Assembly (NCBI RefSeq): GCF_016745425.1
Contig: NZ_JAERVK010000015.1
Coordinates: forward strand, 1 to 46,571
Direction: 5' to 3'
Source of the DNA: Candidatus Methylomicrobium oryzae
GTDB taxonomy: Bacteria; Pseudomonadota; Gammaproteobacteria; Methylococcales; Methylomonadaceae
Length of the DNA stretch: 46,571 bases
The position numbers were made by a program, and so were the translations under genes. The notes beneath the pieces are model-generated. The model did no database searches. It worked only from the letters and a program-made list of their open reading frames with translations, and was not told the DNA's origin. Positions 9,187-16,974 of this stretch are shown in pieces. The first letter of the stretch is position 1. Every line of letters begins with the position of its first letter.

Positions 9187-10158
9187 TTATTTCTGGGCAG
9201 TAATTTCCAGACTCCAACCTCCTTTGATTTCCCCGCCGAACCAATAGAAATCGTCGACGACGATCAAGCGCCATTGTCCGGTTGGCGACATGCCGTTCAG
9301 GCTGCTCAACGTCGGCCCGTTCAACAATTTTTTGAAGGTGGTTGGGTCATCGGCAACCACGGTTCCCAGAACGGTACTGGTCGTCAGCGGCACCGAATTC
9401 GTCGCAGTATTGAATGCCGTCGTACTGCCGACGATGCCGTTAGGGAAATGATCGCTGTCCGGGTTGTTGTCGTAATCAGTCGGCTTGAACGTTCTCAGCG
9501 CCGTGTCGGTCCAGACACCGACCCATTCATCGTAAATCACGTTGTATAAAGGGTTGGTGTCTCTGCCGCTTAAACGGCCATCATCCCTTACCGAACGCGG
9601 CAGCGGCAAGCTGGCTGAGTCGTCGAACGCCCAGTTCAATCCCTCTGCTTTGATGCCCGACACCCCACCTTCCGGCGTCGCCCCGGCCGCACTGACATTG
9701 GAAGCCAGCATGACCCAGCGACCATCGGGAGCCACCAGCAGCATATCCACGTCATTCAAATAATCGTGATGAATGTCTTTAATAACGACATTAACGTCGG
9801 TGATCTTAGCGTCTTTCGGAAAAGCCGATTCCGGGACTTCGATGACCGACGCATAGGGGGTCGCAGAAGTCACCTGCACCGCCGGCGCATTCTCGGCGCT
9901 GTATTTATCCAATAATGCCGCACATTCCGGTTTATCCGGATCGGCACATTCATCATTAATAACGATCGGCGTCGGATTGGTGAAAGTTCTCGTGCCCTTT
10001 TTCAATTTGGACATGTTACCCCACTCGAACTCTTGTTCGCCTTTTGTAACTTTGGCAGCAGCGGCCAAATCCGTTTGCGCCAGCGACAGCACCGCAATAA
10101 CGGCCGTCAAAGATTTAATCAAGGTAAGGCCCGGGTGTTTTGAAGTTTTCTTATTCAT
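9187..10158 (-). CDS. Secreted protein with proprotein-convertase P domain
   Basis: This 323-residue protein has an N-terminal signal peptide (KSLTAVIAVLSLAQTDLAAAA). Much of the rest resembles a P/Homo B domain: DVNVVIKDIHHDYLNDVDMLLVAPDG, WVMLASN, and a C-terminal SPTGQWRLIVVDDF followed by GGEIKGGWSLEIT. P domains usually sit at the C terminus of subtilisin-like proteases; no protease catalytic domain is present here. It is the first gene after an intergenic region with Fur boxes and leads directly to the acylase (81-nt gap), so it is probably iron-regulated and co-expressed with siderophore synthesis. Its function in this setting is not known to me. An adhesion, calcium-binding or accessory role outside the cytoplasm is possible. 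Confidence 0.8.
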   Translation of the reverse strand: MNKKTSKHPGLTLIKSLTAVIAVLSLAQTDLAAAAKVTKGEQEFEWGNMSKLKKGTRTFTNPTPIVINDECADPDKPECAALLDKYSAENAPAVQVTSATPYASVIEVPESAFPKDAKITDVNVVIKDIHHDYLNDVDMLLVAPDGRWVMLASNVSAAGATPEGGVSGIKAEGLNWAFDDSASLPLPRSVRDDGRLSGRDTNPLYNVIYDEWVGVWTDTALRTFKPTDYDNNPDSDHFPNGIVGSTTAFNTATNSVPLTTSTVLGTVVADDPTTFKKLLNGPTLSSLNGMSPTGQWRLIVVDDFYWFGGEIKGGWSLEITAQK

Positions 10159-10246
10159 TGAATTACCTTATAAAAATTGATGACTCACAGATAGTCCTAA
10201 TTTCAGAGGGCGTCAGGCCGCCTAAAGCATAGCCAACACAATTCTT

Positions 10247-10265
10247 AATGAGAACGATTCTTATT
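10247..10265. promoter_or_regulatory. Candidate Fur box upstream of the siderophore operon
   Basis: AATGAGAACGATTCTTATT resembles the Fur 7-1-7 pattern (ATGAGAA with TTCTTAT). It lies about 90-110 bp upstream of the P-domain protein start at 10158 (minus strand), surrounded by an AT-rich promoter-like stretch (10255-10325). Confidence 0.7.
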
Positions 10266-10428
10266 ATTAACTTTGACTATATTTTTGTCAATTTTTTATT
10301 TTTATTAATTAATATTATTTGATAAGTTTCTACATAACCTTACGGGTCGAATGGCAATACCTCCAGCTGGAAACTTCGACAGCGAACACCCCATTAGCCG
10401 GAAAATAATAAATTTGTTGCAAATATGT

Positions 10429-10450
10429 ATTGAGAATGATTATCATTTAT
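10429..10450. promoter_or_regulatory. Fur box upstream of the small proteins and exporter
   Basis: TTGAGAATGATTATCATTT is a near-consensus Fur box, ending about 25-28 bp before the ATG at 10475. It predicts iron repression of the plus-strand unit comprising two small proteins and the ABC exporter. Confidence 0.85.
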
Positions 10451-10474
10451 ACTCAAGAAAAACCGGAGCCCGTC

Positions 10475-10744
10475 ATGAAATTTTTCCCTTTCTTATTGAG
10501 AACGCCGGCAACCGTGAAACTGGAAATCGAACCGAACTTTCTAGCCTCGCTATTAGCGAGCGGGCATATTCATATCACCGACTTCCGCTGCCTGGATCTG
10601 AATTCGAAGCAGATCGTCTGGAAGATGTTGCTGTTGCTTGCCAAATCGAAACTAGCCGCGGCAAAGCACGATTCGAAAACCGTCAATACGCTATCCGAAT
10701 CGCCCTACCCATCCCCACTGCCTGGAGAATTTGACCATGTCTAA
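10475..10744 (+). CDS. Small protein of unknown function in iron-regulated unit
   Basis: This is an 89-residue protein starting at the ATG at 10475, chosen because GGAG lies at the right distance; the upstream extension would run through the Fur box. It has a short hydrophobic N terminus (MKFFPFLLRT) and an amphipathic LWK-rich middle (QIVWKMLLLLAKSK), with no family I recognise. Its stop overlaps the start of the next gene by 8 nt, so the two should be translationally coupled. Its position immediately upstream of the peptide exporter and directly behind a Fur box argues for a role in siderophore traffic or iron starvation. Confidence 0.65.
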   Translation: MKFFPFLLRTPATVKLEIEPNFLASLLASGHIHITDFRCLDLNSKQIVWKMLLLLAKSKLAAAKHDSKTVNTLSESPYPSPLPGEFDHV

Positions 10745-10961
10745 CAAACCCTGCAGCCATGAAGACCTCGCCAGCAACTCCGCCGGAAAAATATCGATGT
10801 GCCATGAATGCGGCGTCGTCCACCTGCACATGCAAAACCTGTCGTTGCGCCTGAATATCGAACAATTTGCCGAACTCTCGGCATTGGCCGCAGAAGCAGC
10901 CAAAAAAATAGGCAAGACCAGCAAGACCACGATCCTTCCGGCCGCCAACACCCGGCATTGA
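10737..10961 (+). CDS. Small CxxC/His-rich protein upstream of exporter
   Basis: This 74-residue protein starts at ATG 10737, with GGAG nine bases upstream. It contains PCSHEDLASN, then MCHECGVVHLHMQNLSLRL, giving a CHEC pair with two nearby histidines that could bind a metal, followed by a helical segment rich in alanine (FAELSALAAEAAKKIG). I do not recognise a named family. It overlaps the preceding small gene by 8 nt and lies 22 nt before the exporter gene, so the three form one Fur-controlled unit. A small metal-sensing or export-accessory role is possible but unproven. Confidence 0.65.
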   Translation: MSNKPCSHEDLASNSAGKISMCHECGVVHLHMQNLSLRLNIEQFAELSALAAEAAKKIGKTSKTTILPAANTRH

Positions 10962-10983
10962 CTATCGCGCACAGAACCGTCCC

Positions 10984-12645
10984 ATGACCTTGCTCCGCTT
11001 GCTGTTCAACCGCTTCCGCTGGGCGCTGTTATCGGTGCTCGCTCTGAGTATCGCCAGTGCCGGATTATCGGTAGGGGTGATCGCTTTCACCAACGAGCGC
11101 ATGCTGCATCCGCAGAACGAATTGGGCCCTACCCTGGCACTGTTCGGCGGGTTGCTGGCGGCCGTATTCGTAATCGGCACCGCCTCGCAGATTTGCATGA
11201 CCACGCTCGGCCACCGCCTGGTTTACCAATTGCGCCGCACGCTGGTGAAACGTATCCTCGATACCGACCTGGAACGGCTGGAACAGCTCGGCCCGCCGCG
11301 CCTGCTGGCCAGCCTGAACAGCGATACCAGCCACCTGACTTCGGCATTCGTCAGCTTGCCGTCGACGGTTTACGGGCTGGTCCTGAACCTGGGCGGCTTC
11401 GCCTATCTCGCCTGGCTGTCGCAGCCGCTGTTCGCCGCCACCGCCGCCTGGATGCTGCTGACCGTGATGGCCGGCTGGCTGCTGATGCGGCAAACCCACG
11501 CCCGCATCAATGCCGCCCGCGCTATCGAAGATTTGCTCTACGAGGACTACCAGGCCGCGCTGCTGGGCCGTAAGGAATTGGCCCTGAACCGCCAACGTGC
11601 GGAACGGTTCTACCGGGACGAATTCGAACGGCATGCCGACGCCAGCCGCGACCGCGAAACCGCCGCCGATATTTTCAACGGTTTTAACGAAAATTGGGCC
11701 AATGCGATGATTCTAGGGTCGATCGGCCTGGTGTTTTTCCTGGCGCACGGCGCAGGCTGGGCAGACCACGCGGTAGCGACGACCTATTCATTGACGATCC
11801 TGTTTCTGCGCACGTCGCTGACCGGGCTGATCGCCGCGATTCCCAGCCTGATCGGCGGCAGCGTCGCACTGGATAAACTCAACAGCCTGCAACTGCCGGA
11901 ATACCGGCCCGACTTTTCCGGCCTGCACCATCCCTTGCCGCCGAACCGGCAAACCTTGGCATTGCAAGAAATCAGCTACCGCTATCTGGAAACCGAGCGC
12001 GGCAACCGTTTCTCGGTCGGCCCCCTCGACTTTACGTTGAGGACAGGCGAAATCGTGTTCCTGATCGGCGGCAACGGCAGCGGCAAAACCACCTTCACCC
12101 GCCTGTTGACCGGCTTATATGCGCCGCAAGCCGGGACCCTTCTATGGAACGGCGCTCCCTTGGCCGAACCGGACCGTCCGGCTTACCGCCGGCTGTTCTC
12201 CACGGTGTTTTCCGACTTCCATTTGTTTCACCGCCTGCTCGGGCCGGACGGCGGTGATGCCGCCCCGGAACAGGTCGCTTATTGGCTGGAATTCCTGGAG
12301 CTGACCCATAAGGTCAAAGTCGAAGACAGCCGGCTGCAGGACACCCGCCTGTCGCAAGGCCAACGCAAGCGCCTGGCGCTCTTGGTCGCCATCCTGGAAG
12401 ACCGGCCGATCATAGTGCTGGACGAGTGGGCCGCCGACCAGGATCCAGGCTACCGCCGGCGCTTTTACACCGAGCTCTTGCCGCTATTGAAGGCGCAAGG
12501 GAAAACCGTGCTCGCCGTTACTCACGACGAGCACTATTTCGATGTCGCCGACCGGGTCGTAAAAATGGATGAAGGGCATTTACTGGAAATCGGCTCACAT
12601 TGCTGGCGAACTGAATCAACCTGCGTCTCGCAACTTGTTCAGTGA
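10984..12645 (+). CDS. Cyclic-peptide/siderophore export ABC transporter (PvdE/SyrD family)
   Basis: This 553-residue fused ABC exporter half-transporter has a six-helix membrane domain (residues 1 to about 300) followed by an ATPase domain. Walker A is GGNGSGKTT at about residue 362, the signature is LSQGQRKRLALL near 456, and Walker B is PIIVLDEWAADQDP near 477. The DEWAADQDP wording and overall length match the cyclic peptide export family that includes PvdE and SyrD. PvdE carries acylated pyoverdine precursor into the periplasm, where PvdQ removes the acyl group. The same logic fits the acylase and FAAL found here. It is the last gene of a three-gene plus-strand unit behind a Fur box. Confidence 0.92.
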   Translation: MTLLRLLFNRFRWALLSVLALSIASAGLSVGVIAFTNERMLHPQNELGPTLALFGGLLAAVFVIGTASQICMTTLGHRLVYQLRRTLVKRILDTDLERLEQLGPPRLLASLNSDTSHLTSAFVSLPSTVYGLVLNLGGFAYLAWLSQPLFAATAAWMLLTVMAGWLLMRQTHARINAARAIEDLLYEDYQAALLGRKELALNRQRAERFYRDEFERHADASRDRETAADIFNGFNENWANAMILGSIGLVFFLAHGAGWADHAVATTYSLTILFLRTSLTGLIAAIPSLIGGSVALDKLNSLQLPEYRPDFSGLHHPLPPNRQTLALQEISYRYLETERGNRFSVGPLDFTLRTGEIVFLIGGNGSGKTTFTRLLTGLYAPQAGTLLWNGAPLAEPDRPAYRRLFSTVFSDFHLFHRLLGPDGGDAAPEQVAYWLEFLELTHKVKVEDSRLQDTRLSQGQRKRLALLVAILEDRPIIVLDEWAADQDPGYRRRFYTELLPLLKAQGKTVLAVTHDEHYFDVADRVVKMDEGHLLEIGSHCWRTESTCVSQLVQ

Positions 12646-12811
12646 TTCGATGGCTTTAAGTCAGTGCCGAAGTCCTCTGCAAAGAAAAGCTGGAATCAGT
12701 TTCTCTGGCTTCGATGCCTAAAATAAGGCCGGTTTCCCCAAAAAACCAAACCCGTATGCGGCCCCTTGGAGATCCTTCCGAGCCAAGGACGGGAGCAATA
12801 ATGCATGTGTT

Positions 12812-12840
12812 TTGCTACCCAATTTGCCGGCGTGTACAAT
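12812..12840 (+). promoter_or_regulatory. Sigma-70-type promoter for the EncFtn gene
   Basis: TTGCTA (12812-12817), a 17-bp spacer and TACAAT (12835-12840) lie about 95 bp upstream of the EncFtn ATG. The predicted transcript would start near 12847 and carry a hairpin at its 5' end. Confidence 0.55.
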
Positions 12841-12848
12841 AAACACGG

Positions 12849-12877
12849 ACCGTATCTTGCAAATCGAAAGGTACGGT
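12849..12877 (+). promoter_or_regulatory. 5'-leader hairpin of the EncFtn transcript
   Basis: ACCGTATCTT (12849-12858) can pair with AAGGTACGGT (12868-12877) over 10 positions, one of them G-U, with a 9-nt loop. It begins within a few bases of the predicted transcription start, so it may stabilise the mRNA or be a control element. Confidence 0.45.
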
Positions 12878-12935
12878 TGATGCGGCAACGCAAACAAAAC
12901 TCATCCCTTCAAGCTACCGCTAAAGGAGTATATCC

Positions 12936-13223
12936 ATGGCAAACGACGGCTACCAAGAACCTGTAAACGAATTGAGCGATGCGGCCCGCGACATGCACCG
13001 GGCGATTGTCTCGCTGCGCGAAGAGTTGGAGGCAGTGGATTTTTACAACCAACGTGTGGACGCTTGTAAAAATCCGGAACTTAAAGCCATCCTGGCGCAT
13101 AATCGCGACGAGGAAAAAGAGCATGCAGCGATGCTGTTGGAATGGATTCGGCGGCAGGACGCAAAATTCGAACACGAATTGAAAGACTATTTGTTTACCG
13201 ACAAACCCATCGCCCATTTGTAA
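12936..13223 (+). CDS. Encapsulated-ferritin-like (EncFtn) protein without targeting tail
   Basis: This 95-residue protein matches the EncFtn fold. The first helix carries MHRAIVSLREELEAVDFYNQRV, and the second HNRDEEKEHAAMLLEWIRRQDAKF, so the ferroxidase glutamates and histidine (EELEAVD, EEKEH) are present. EncFtn proteins form a decameric ring that oxidises Fe(II) and normally work inside an encapsulin shell through a C-terminal targeting peptide. This protein ends about where that extension would begin (FTDKPIAHL), and no encapsulin gene is visible. The start has a good AAGGAG site. It lies between exporter and PepSY/receptor genes on the opposite strand, suggesting iron handling after uptake. 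Confidence 0.9.
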   Translation: MANDGYQEPVNELSDAARDMHRAIVSLREELEAVDFYNQRVDACKNPELKAILAHNRDEEKEHAAMLLEWIRRQDAKFEHELKDYLFTDKPIAHL

Positions 13224-13227
13224 GCGC

Positions 13228-14430
13228 TTAATCCCTGGCCCGAGCCGGCTTCCGCTTATGCAGCCAAACCCGCGTGCCGGTGACCGCCATCAAGATCACG
13301 CCTATGCCGATTATCGAAACCAGAATCCGGCCCGGCAGCCCGATAATACGGCCACTATGCAACGGCAATTGCCAAGCCTCGAACACGTCGGCCGCCGTAC
13401 CGGTTCCGGGTAGGTAATCGCCCAAGTAGGCACCGGTTTCGCCGTCGTAGTAGAGATAACCGAGACCCAAACCCTCCGTCTCCTCGCCGAAACCGACACC
13501 GAAAATGCCGTATTGGGCATTGTAAAACATCGAGGCAGGCGGCTGGCGCCAGCCGCGGCCGGCCGCATCGGTTTTCGCGATTTGCAGCACCTGTTGAAAG
13601 CCAACCTTTGCCTCTATCGGTGGTCCCTCGGCACGCTGCTCGCGGGCGTCGAACGGCGAAAGGGTAAAATCGGAGAACAGCGAAACGGCAGGCTCGAATA
13701 CGGCATCACGCAAATTCAGCGAAATCGCGCTGACGGCAAGCACCAGCATAAAGCAAAACAGCCACAAGCCGCCGGCCCGATGCAGATCGAAGTTGAGGCG
13801 GGTACGGCTTGCCGACGGTTTGATGCGCCAAACAGGCAGCCAACGGCGCAGCCAGGTCTTCCGTTGAAGACCTGGATTTAGCGAAGACCGCGTCGCAGGC
13901 ATCCGGCTTGAGGATAACTTGGGCAAAGTCAGGTAAAAACCGATCAGCGATTCGAAGAGCCAAATCACCGCCGCCACGCCCATCACCCATAGCCCGACCT
14001 CGCCCGGTAATTGCAGACTGTAATGGAACGCGTAGATGAAGGGAATCAGATGCCGCCTTTCGAAACAACAAGCGCCCCATAGCCTGCCGCCCAGGACTTC
14101 GGCGCTGACGGGATCGACGAACAATTCGTCAACCGCAGGCTCCTGACTCGGGTCGGCCGGTGTTACCGTCACCTGCAGCGCTTTACCCGGCTCGCGCGTT
14201 AAAGGCAGCGACACCACCCGGTATTGCGGCCGTTCGCGTTGCAATCGAGCCAGCAAAGCGGCCGTGTCCAACATCGGGCCCTGCGCAGAACTGTCGAATA
14301 ATTCGGGATTCAGCCAGGCATCCAACTCCTGCTGATAGGCGATGATGCAGCCGCTCAAGGCGGCCTGCAGCAAAAACAGAGCGGCTGCCAACCCCAGATA
14401 ACGGTGCAGCCGCACCCAGATTTTTCGCAC
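13228..14430 (-). CDS. PepSY-associated membrane protein (putative ferrisiderophore reductase)
   Basis: This 400-residue protein has the PepSY-TM pattern. An N-terminal membrane segment (LHRYLGLAAALFLLQAALSG) is followed by a periplasmic PepSY-like domain, then a second segment (LWVMGVAAVIWLFESLIGFYL), another in the HRAGGLWLFCFMLVLAVSAISL region, and a final segment (ILVSIIGIGVILMAVTGTRVWLHKR) with the usual basic end. Conserved histidines in RLHRYLG, FHYSLQLPG, LHRAGG and PLHSGRIIG fit haem or iron ligation. Relatives such as FoxB/FpvG reduce iron in ferrisiderophores. It lies 14 nt downstream of the receptor gene, so both are probably one transcript. Confidence 0.85.
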   Translation of the reverse strand: MRKIWVRLHRYLGLAAALFLLQAALSGCIIAYQQELDAWLNPELFDSSAQGPMLDTAALLARLQRERPQYRVVSLPLTREPGKALQVTVTPADPSQEPAVDELFVDPVSAEVLGGRLWGACCFERRHLIPFIYAFHYSLQLPGEVGLWVMGVAAVIWLFESLIGFYLTLPKLSSSRMPATRSSLNPGLQRKTWLRRWLPVWRIKPSASRTRLNFDLHRAGGLWLFCFMLVLAVSAISLNLRDAVFEPAVSLFSDFTLSPFDAREQRAEGPPIEAKVGFQQVLQIAKTDAAGRGWRQPPASMFYNAQYGIFGVGFGEETEGLGLGYLYYDGETGAYLGDYLPGTGTAADVFEAWQLPLHSGRIIGLPGRILVSIIGIGVILMAVTGTRVWLHKRKPARARD

Positions 14431-14444
14431 TATCGGCCCGCCGG

Positions 14445-16760
14445 TTACCAGTTATAACGCAGGCTGGCCAGTACCGAGCGGCGGTCGCCGTAAAAGCAGC
14501 TGCCGCCATAGCAGGTCGTGAAATATTCATGATCCAGCAGGTTGCTCATGTTTACGCCCAAGCGCATCCCTTCCATAGAGTGGTGCAATTGTCCCAAATC
14601 GTAGTGTACGGCGGCATCGACCAGCACATAGCCGGGCGTTTTCTGGCTATTGCTCAAGTCGCCGTAATTTCCGGCCGCATAGCGCAAACCGCCACCCAGT
14701 CCCAGCCCCCTAAAGTCTCCAAGCTGATGGGTATAATCCAGCCAAAGCGCCGCCTGGTGTTCCGGCGTGTAGGTCAGATTATTCCCGAATTCGGAACCAA
14801 TGTTGGACTGCGTGACTTTCGTATCGGTATAGGTATAGGATGCCGCCATGTTCAGACCCATATCCAGCGTGGCTTTGCCCTCCAATTCAACACCTTGCGA
14901 ACGAGCCTCGCCGGTTTGTATGCTATAGCCGGCATGCGTAGGTTCCGGATCGGCGGTGAGGACATTTTGCTGAATCAAATGGAAAAACGCAGCGGTCAGC
15001 AGCGCATTGTAACCTCGCGGCTGGTACTTGATACCGAATTCATGTTGCTGGCCTGTCGTGGGTTTAAAGGGAACTCCCGCAAAAGTTGTACCGACGGACG
15101 GCTCAAAAGATTCGGAGTAGCTGTAATATGGGGCCACACCGCTATCGAACAGATAACTCAAGCCCGTACGGTAAGTGAACGCTTCGTCCTCTTGCGGAAC
15201 TTCCACACTGCCGTTGCTGCGCGTCGAAGCCGACACCCAATCGTGACGGATACCAATCGTTGCTATCCAGTGATTCCACTTGATCTGATCTTGCGCATAA
15301 ACACCGATCTGATCCTGTTCCTGATCTGTGCCGGAATCCAGAACCGGCCGGGCAAACGGTTTGCCGTAGACCGGGTTATAGATATCCAGAACCAGTTCCG
15401 GCAATTCGAAATCGGTAAAACCACGCAATCTCTCGGCACTGAAATGGCGATAATCCACGCCGACAAGCGCGGTATGTGCAATCGAACCGGTAACAAAATC
15501 GGCCTGCGCCTGATTGTCCAGCGTAAAGGTATCCGTATTATCCTTATATTGAGCACCGTAACGGTTAATACTGCGCATTTGACTATCAACAAAGCTCGCT
15601 CTAGGAATCAAGCGCCCAGTGTCATAATTAAAGCCATAGAAGTAATCCGGATAAATGCCTCGATAATCACTCTCGATATTGGCATAACGCAAGTTCTGCC
15701 GAGCGGTGAAAATTTGGTTGAAACGATGCTCAAAGGCATAGCCGACAGCAAATTGTTCGCGATCGTATCCATCAAAATCGGGTTCGCCAAGAAACCGGCT
15801 CGTAGGAATTCGGCCATTAGGATTACCTAATACCGTTCCTTCGTAAGGCAAAAACTGCATCGCGTTCCCCGTTTCATCTTTCTGATAATGGCTCAGAAAG
15901 GTAAACGTGGTCGCATCGCTCGGCTTCCAGGTAAAACTCGGTGCGACATAATAGCGGTTGTCCTCCACGAAATCGACCTGAGTATCGCTGCCCCTACCCA
16001 AGGCCACCAATCGATAGAGCAAATCGTCGCGTCCGGCGACCGGACCGCTCAAATCCAGGCTGCCCTGCACCCTGTCGTAGCTGCCGCCGAGGAACTGGAC
16101 TTCGTGGAACGGGATTGCTGTCGGCCGCTTGCTCATCATATTGACCAGGCCGCCGGGGGCGTTCTGGCCGTAGAGCACCGACGAAGGACCACGCAATATT
16201 TCGATCCGTTCCATGCCGTAAGGATCGACCCGCAGTTGGGCGTAACTGCTGCTCGAACTCATCAGGCGAGTGCCGTCAAGGTATTGAGTGCCCTCGAAAC
16301 CGCGCAAATTGAAATAATCGTCGCGCGTACTGGGACCGAACATACCGGTGACTACGCCCGGCGTATAGGCAACGGCCTGGGTGATGCTTTGTGCGGTGCG
16401 CGCGGCAAATTCGTCTTTATTGATAATGCTGACCGACTGCGGCACCTCGATCAAGGGTGTATCGGTCTTTGAGCCGGACAGCGATTTTTTCACGACGTAA
16501 CCGTCTACCGGATCGATAGCTTTAGTTTCTTTCCGTCCGACCACCGATACGGTCGGCAAGATTTCCTCGCTTTGGACATCAGGGCTTTGTTTAACGTCCG
16601 GTCTCACTATTCCCGCTTCCGCAGCTCCAGACTCTTCTTGAACTTCTTCGGCCGCCAAATCGCCGGAAGACCAGGTTGTCGTTAACGCGACAAAAATCGC
16701 TTTCCGCAAAATCTCGTTAACCGGACTACGCTCACATGCATTTCCGAATTGGGGGTTCAT
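14445..16760 (-). CDS. TonB-dependent ferrisiderophore receptor
   Basis: This 771-residue outer-membrane receptor has an N-terminal export signal. A TonB-box-like stretch near PTVSVVGRKETK is followed by a plug domain (IEVPQSVSIINKDEF, TQAVAYTPGV, NLRGFEGTQYLDG, ILRGPSSVLYGQNAPGGLVNMMSKRP) and a long beta-barrel. The C terminus (YGDRRSVLASLRYNW) ends in an aromatic residue, as in exported barrel proteins. The sequence resembles hydroxamate receptors of the FhuE/FoxA/FpvA group. A short extra N terminus precedes the TonB box; no clear FpvA-type signalling domain with a partner sigma factor is visible. AGGTG precedes the ATG at 16760, and a Fur-like site lies about 45-60 bp upstream. Confidence 0.94.
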   Translation of the reverse strand: MNPQFGNACERSPVNEILRKAIFVALTTTWSSGDLAAEEVQEESGAAEAGIVRPDVKQSPDVQSEEILPTVSVVGRKETKAIDPVDGYVVKKSLSGSKTDTPLIEVPQSVSIINKDEFAARTAQSITQAVAYTPGVVTGMFGPSTRDDYFNLRGFEGTQYLDGTRLMSSSSSYAQLRVDPYGMERIEILRGPSSVLYGQNAPGGLVNMMSKRPTAIPFHEVQFLGGSYDRVQGSLDLSGPVAGRDDLLYRLVALGRGSDTQVDFVEDNRYYVAPSFTWKPSDATTFTFLSHYQKDETGNAMQFLPYEGTVLGNPNGRIPTSRFLGEPDFDGYDREQFAVGYAFEHRFNQIFTARQNLRYANIESDYRGIYPDYFYGFNYDTGRLIPRASFVDSQMRSINRYGAQYKDNTDTFTLDNQAQADFVTGSIAHTALVGVDYRHFSAERLRGFTDFELPELVLDIYNPVYGKPFARPVLDSGTDQEQDQIGVYAQDQIKWNHWIATIGIRHDWVSASTRSNGSVEVPQEDEAFTYRTGLSYLFDSGVAPYYSYSESFEPSVGTTFAGVPFKPTTGQQHEFGIKYQPRGYNALLTAAFFHLIQQNVLTADPEPTHAGYSIQTGEARSQGVELEGKATLDMGLNMAASYTYTDTKVTQSNIGSEFGNNLTYTPEHQAALWLDYTHQLGDFRGLGLGGGLRYAAGNYGDLSNSQKTPGYVLVDAAVHYDLGQLHHSMEGMRLGVNMSNLLDHEYFTTCYGGSCFYGDRRSVLASLRYNW

Positions 16761-16803
16761 AGCTGCACCTAATGAATGGAATTGCCCTTATAATATAGTT
16801 AAT

Positions 16804-16822
16804 AATAATAATTCTCAATATT
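16804..16822. promoter_or_regulatory. Candidate Fur box upstream of the receptor gene
   Basis: AATAATAATTCTCAATATT lies 44-62 bp upstream of the receptor ATG (minus strand). On the minus strand it reads with the TTGAGAAT half seen at 10430. It is less perfect than the other sites but its position is right. Confidence 0.6.
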
Positions 16823-16974
16823 AATTTCATTTGATATAAGTTCTATCTCTAACCTATACCTAAATTAAAGACTTGCCCGTGCTTGGCAACCGAGACAAGT
16901 CGACTCAGGCCAGATCCCTTGAATAATGTTCTCCTGAATCCAAATGAACAGCATCGGCTGCAGGTAAGATCAAG

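Larger units (their letters stand above)
10159..10474. other. Divergent iron-regulated intergenic region
   Basis: This 316-bp region separates the minus-strand siderophore operon from the plus-strand exporter unit. It holds two separate Fur-box-like sites (10247-10265 and 10429-10450), one close to each divergent transcript, and is strongly AT-rich between 10255 and 10325. No coding potential is recognised. Confidence 0.7.

Noticed and set aside
14529-15830. 433-codon plus-strand frame opposite the TonB-dependent receptor
   Set aside because: The minus strand encodes a complete receptor with plug and barrel motifs; the plus frame lacks any family feature.
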